Source of the DNA: Desulfobulbaceae bacterium UBA2262
Lineage (GTDB): Bacteria; Desulfobacterota; Desulfobulbia; Desulfobulbales; Desulfurivibrionaceae
NCBI GenBank assembly: GCA_002347185.1
Contig: DDXK01000028.1
Location: 9,049-17,250, forward strand
Direction of reading: 5' to 3'
Length of the DNA stretch: 8,202 bases
The notes beneath the pieces were generated by a model. The model made no database searches. It had not been told where the DNA came from and saw only the letters and a program-made list of their open reading frames with translations. Position 1 is the first letter of the stretch. Every line of letters starts with the position of its first letter. The translations under genes and the position numbers were made by a program. Below, piece after piece: positions 6,048 to 8,202 of this stretch.

Positions 6048-6464
6048 CTATCCCTCTTCCTGCCCGTTGCGGCAGGCTTCCGCCAGCCTTGCTGCAAGGT
6101 AGCCTGTCGCGGTTTCCTCCCATCCCTCCAGGTCGAAACATCTGGCATCCTCGCCCAGCAGGCCACCGGGCACGAAGTCGCCCCGCTCCTCCGGATCGGA
6201 GATCAGCTCGTCGTAGAAGCAGACCGAGAGCCAGCGCGGTTCCCCCTCGATGACGTCCACCATGGCGAACATGGGCCGCTTTTTTTGGCTGAGGTGGCTT
6301 GCGCGGAGTGAGTGGGTCAGACCCGGCCGGCTCTGGAAGTCGAGGCGGATGCCGGGCTGGGCGGCCAGAAAATCGACAAGCCGCAGAAAGCTCGCCTTGC
6401 TGCCCGCCTCTTCTTCCTGCCAACTGGCGATGAATTTTTCAAGGCTCTCCCCTCGCGCATCCAT
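6048..6464 (-). CDS. Conserved-looking hypothetical soluble protein
   Basis: I do not recognise this 138-residue protein. It starts MDARGESLEKFIASWQEEEA, is acidic at both ends, and has no signal peptide, membrane segment or metal-binding cysteine cluster. The middle (about 45-105) alternates short hydrophobic strands and polar turns, including RPMFAMVDVIEGEPRWLSV, suggesting an alpha/beta fold with a terminal helix (about 115-135). The start at 6464 is supported by a strong AAGGAGG (complement of 6469-6475) four bases upstream; the frame stays open further upstream but that part has no coding character. It is tail-to-tail with the rhodanese gene (30 bases between stops) and divergent from glutaredoxin. 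A candidate promoter lies at 6538-6566. The strong ribosome binding site and clean boundaries favour a real gene. Confidence 0.72.
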   Translation of the reverse strand: MDARGESLEKFIASWQEEEAGSKASFLRLVDFLAAQPGIRLDFQSRPGLTHSLRASHLSQKKRPMFAMVDVIEGEPRWLSVCFYDELISDPEERGDFVPGGLLGEDARCFDLEGWEETATGYLAARLAEACRNGQEEG

Positions 6465-6537
6465 GCTTCCTCCTTCCCTGGCAAAACGCCTGGCTGAAAA
6501 TAAACAGATCCTGTACCATCTCCTCATGAGCCGAAGG

Positions 6538-6566
6538 TATATACCCTCTCTTTTTCGGGCGGGCAA
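6538..6566 (-). promoter_or_regulatory. Candidate promoter for the minus-strand hypothetical gene
   Basis: On the minus strand TTGCCC (complement of 6561-6566) and TATATA (6538-6543) are 17 bases apart, each with 4 of 6 matches to the sigma-70 consensus. TATATA is the core of a perfect palindrome, GGTATATACC, at 6536-6545, so it might serve either strand or bind a dimeric regulator. The leader to the ATG at 6464 would be about 65 bases. Confidence 0.3.
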
Positions 6567-6596
6567 CCACTTCCCGGTTCGAGGCTGACGATCGCT

Positions 6597-6614
6597 CCCG
6601 CCGGCGCAGGCGGG
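6597..6614 (+). other. GC-rich inverted repeat upstream of glutaredoxin
   Basis: CCCGCC (6597-6602) and GGCGGG (6609-6614) form a perfect 6-bp stem with a 6-base loop, 32 bases before the glutaredoxin ATG. A second GGCGGG at 6558-6563 could compete for the same CCCGCC. No T tract follows, so it is not a normal terminator. It may be a leader structure or chance in GC-rich DNA. Confidence 0.25.
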
Positions 6615-6646
6615 CCAGATTCTCATCGGCACAGGAGGAGGCCGGA

Positions 6647-6904
6647 ATGGCCAGCGAGAAAACGATCCGGATCTATGCACTGAGCACTTGTTTTCATTGC
6701 AAAAAGGCGAAGCGCATGCTGGAGGGGCGCAGCCCTTCCCGTACGGTCATCGACGTGGACCTCCTCGATGGGGAGCAAAAGGAATGCGTCCTCGCCGAGG
6801 TGCGGAAAGTCAACCCGAGGGTCTCCTTTCCCACCATCCTCATCGGCGACACGGTCATTGTCGGCTTCCGGGAAGAGGAGATCGTCAGGGCGCTGGGGAG
6901 CTGA
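6647..6904 (+). CDS. Glutaredoxin family protein
   Basis: This 85-residue protein has the minimal thioredoxin fold of a dithiol glutaredoxin. Strand one (IRIYAL) leads to the active site STCFHCKKAKRML with Cys15 and Cys18. The cis-proline block is SFPTILIGDTVIVGF, followed by the C-terminal helix FREEEIVRALGS. It therefore can exchange disulfides with protein substrates in the cytoplasm. Its CFHC sequence differs from the classical CPYC of glutathione-linked glutaredoxins. Start at 6647 has a strong AGGAGGAG (6633-6640) six bases upstream. The FTR catalytic-chain gene begins four bases after its stop, with its own ribosome binding site inside this gene, so the two are almost surely one operon and FTR may reduce this protein. 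NrdH-redoxin is an alternative label. Confidence 0.88.
   Translation: MASEKTIRIYALSTCFHCKKAKRMLEGRSPSRTVIDVDLLDGEQKECVLAEVRKVNPRVSFPTILIGDTVIVGFREEEIVRALGS
6895..6900 (+). promoter_or_regulatory. Ribosome binding site of the FTR gene inside glutaredoxin
   Basis: GGGGAG within the last glutaredoxin codons is eight bases before the ATG at 6909. A second AGGAG (6904-6908) directly abuts the ATG and is too close to work by itself. This arrangement suggests coupled translation of the pair. Confidence 0.6.
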
Positions 6905-6908
6905 GGAG

Positions 6909-7229
6909 ATGGATATTGAAACCCTGTACCAGACCCTGCGGAAGAGCCAGGAAGAGAAGGGCTATCATTTCACCGGGGACGAGGAGAGCACCCGCGAGCT
7001 GCTTCAGGGCCTTCTGACCAACAAAAAGCGCTACGGCTACATGTCCTGTCCCTGCCGGCTCGCCACGGGCAACCGCGAAAGGGATCGGGATATCCTCTGC
7101 CCCTGCGCCTACCGGGAAGAGGACGTGAAAGAGTACGGGAGCTGCTACTGCAACCTCTATGTCTCCAAAGCCTGGCGGGAAGGCAAGGTGGCCCACCAGT
7201 ACGTTCCCGAGCGGCGCAGGGGCCAGTAA
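6909..7229 (+). CDS. Ferredoxin:thioredoxin reductase catalytic-chain protein
   Basis: This 106-residue protein matches the beta (catalytic) chain of ferredoxin:thioredoxin reductase, which passes electrons from ferredoxin through a [4Fe-4S] cluster to a redox-active disulfide. The motif order is CPC (47-49), CPC (64-66) and CYC (79-81), with 14 and 12 residues between them. The plant and cyanobacterial form has CPC, 16 residues, CPC, 8 residues, CHC. All six cysteines are kept: by analogy Cys47, Cys64, Cys66 and Cys79 hold the cluster while Cys49 and Cys81 form the active disulfide. The classical His is Tyr80 here. No variable (alpha) subunit gene is adjacent. Length is typical for catalytic chains. 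The partner is probably the adjacent glutaredoxin. Family assignment is strong; electron donor and target are inferred. Confidence 0.9.
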   Translation: MDIETLYQTLRKSQEEKGYHFTGDEESTRELLQGLLTNKKRYGYMSCPCRLATGNRERDRDILCPCAYREEDVKEYGSCYCNLYVSKAWREGKVAHQYVPERRRGQ

Positions 7230-7244
7230 GCCCGCGTGGTTCAA

Positions 7245-7260
7245 GGGGCGGAGTTGCCCC
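7245..7260. terminator. Possible bidirectional hairpin between FTR and acnB
   Basis: GGGGC (7245-7249) and GCCCC (7256-7260) form a 5-bp stem with a 6-base loop in the 42-base gap between converging genes. No T tract is present on either strand, so intrinsic termination is doubtful. Position is the main argument. Confidence 0.3.
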
Positions 7261-7271
7261 CCCGAGGGCGC

Positions 7272-8202
7272 CTACCAGCCCAGCCTTTCGTAGCCAGGGA
7301 TCGTGTCGAAGCTCAAAGACCGATAGATCTCACCCGCCTTGGCCGCCACCCGTTCCGCAATGATGGCTTTGTACTCGGCTGGCGTGGGCAGTTTGCCCAG
7401 CCTGGCCGTAATGGCGGCCAGTTCGGCCGAACCGAGGAATACCCTCGCCCCGTTGCCCATGCGGTTGTCGAAGTTGCGGGTAGAGGTGGAGAATACCGTG
7501 ACGTTGTCGCGGGTTCTGGCCTGGTTGCCCATGCAGAGCGAGCAGCCGGGAATCTCGGTGCGGGCACCGGCCTTGCCGAAGATGGCGTACAGGCCTTCGT
7601 CCTTGAGCTGGGCCTCGTCCATGCGGGTGGGTGGCGCCACCCAGAGGCGGCCGGCCACATGCGGCGCTCCTTCGAGGATTCTGGCCGCGGCCCGGAAATG
7701 GCCGAGGTTGGTCATGCAGGAGCCGATGAACACCTCGTCGATCTGGGTGCCGGCCACTTGTGAAAGCGGTCGCACGTCGTCGGGGTCGTTGGGGCAGCAG
7801 AGCAGGGGCTCGGTGATTGCGTTGAGATCGATTTCGATGATCTCCTTGTACTCGGCATCCGCATCCGGTTCCAAAAGTTGCGGGTCGGTCAGCCAGGCCT
7901 CCATGGCGGCGATGCGCCTTTCGATGCATTTGCCGGCCTGATAACCGCGGGTGAGCATGTTCTTGAGCAGCACGACGTTTGAGCGCAGGAACTCGATGAC
8001 CGGCTCCTTGGCAAGGCGCACCGTGCAGGCGGCCGCCGAGCGCTCCGCCGAGGCATCGGCCAGCTCGAAGGCCTGCTCCACGTTCAGGTCAAGCCCCTCG
8101 ATTTCAAGCACGGTTCCGGCATAAACATTCTTCTTGCCCTTCTTTTCCACGGTGAGCAGGCCCTTTTGCAGGGCCGCATAGGGGATGGCGTTGACCAGGT
8201 CG
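7272..8202 (-). CDS. acnB: Bifunctional aconitate hydratase 2 / 2-methylisocitrate dehydratase, C-terminal part
   Basis: The C-terminal 309 residues of an AcnB-type aconitase run from the right edge to the TAG at 7272-7274. AcnB interconverts citrate and isocitrate through a [4Fe-4S] cluster. The sequence closely follows the E. coli protein: AIPYAALQKGLLTVEKKGKK, EQAFELADASAERSAA, EPLLCCPNDPDD, EVFIGSCMTNLGHFRAA, RLWVAPPTRMDEAQL, EIPGCSLCMGNQAR and STSTRNFDNRMGNGA. Three cluster ligands are present, the Cys of GSCMTN and the two of GCSLCMG, at fragment positions 162, 220 and 223. The frame is open to the window edge, so the GTG at 8150 is internal. The full protein is about 850 residues, so nearly two thirds lies outside. 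The C terminus ends soon after IPGYERLGW, slightly shorter than in E. coli. Confidence 0.97.
   Translation of the reverse strand, partial: DLVNAIPYAALQKGLLTVEKKGKKNVYAGTVLEIEGLDLNVEQAFELADASAERSAAACTVRLAKEPVIEFLRSNVVLLKNMLTRGYQAGKCIERRIAAMEAWLTDPQLLEPDADAEYKEIIEIDLNAITEPLLCCPNDPDDVRPLSQVAGTQIDEVFIGSCMTNLGHFRAAARILEGAPHVAGRLWVAPPTRMDEAQLKDEGLYAIFGKAGARTEIPGCSLCMGNQARTRDNVTVFSTSTRNFDNRMGNGARVFLGSAELAAITARLGKLPTPAEYKAIIAERVAAKAGEIYRSLSFDTIPGYERLGW

Noticed and set aside
5980..6423. An alternative minus-strand frame of 147 codons overlapping the hypothetical gene.
   Set aside because: Arg/Gly/Ala-rich composition, overlaps the rhodanese C terminus, and the frame starting at 6464 has a much better ribosome binding site.
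6465..6646. Possible promoter on the plus strand for the glutaredoxin-FTR operon.
   Set aside because: A TATATA is present, but no -35-like hexamer lies at a suitable distance on the plus strand (ACCATC at the 17-base position), so no call is made.
7236..7941. Plus-strand frames opposite acnB.
   Set aside because: They are antisense to a near-textbook AcnB sequence and show no recognisable motif or start signal.

Overview
The window is gene-dense, GC-rich bacterial chromosome with two cut genes at its ends, both on ordinary housekeeping functions. The gene content suggests an anaerobic Desulfobacterota member, probably near the Desulfobulbales. The reasons are the gatA-hisC-cmk order, a YedF-type selenium-associated protein with its cysteine desulfurase, a ferredoxin:thioredoxin reductase catalytic chain and an AcnB-type aconitase. 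This placement is inferred from gene content alone. No RNA gene, CRISPR array, phage gene, transposase or insertion sequence is visible.

Layout. Positions 1-5115 are all on the + strand: the C-terminal part of gatA (amidotransferase for Gln-tRNA/Asn-tRNA), hisC (histidinol-phosphate aminotransferase), cmk (cytidylate kinase, overlapping hisC by 8 bases), a short PilZ-domain protein, yedF, and a class-V aminotransferase-fold cysteine desulfurase. hisC to yedF are tightly packed and look like one transcript. Gaps before hisC (140 bases) and before the desulfurase (83 bases) may hold separate signals. From 5182 the strand alternates: a 67-residue membrane protein (-), a periplasm-facing rhodanese lipoprotein (+), an unrecognised 138-residue soluble protein (-), a glutaredoxin plus FTR catalytic-chain pair (+), and the C-terminal third of acnB (-), which runs off the right edge.

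How the genes fit together. Beyond the housekeeping genes, a theme of sulfur, selenium and thiol chemistry runs from 3260 to 7229. The desulfurase can release sulfur (or selenium) as a cysteine persulfide, YedF has the TusA-type cysteine that could carry it, the lipoprotein rhodanese could handle persulfide outside the inner membrane, and glutaredoxin with FTR looks like a ferredoxin-driven disulfide-reducing pair. That these act as one pathway is inference; only the two adjacent same-strand pairs (yedF with the desulfurase, and glutaredoxin with FTR) have positional support.

The most interesting points are the two-gene glutaredoxin-FTR unit with a Tyr where the classical FTR active-site motif has His, the two uncharacterised minus-strand genes, and the hairpin-rich leader of the rhodanese gene. 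I see no convincing evidence for a wholly new system.
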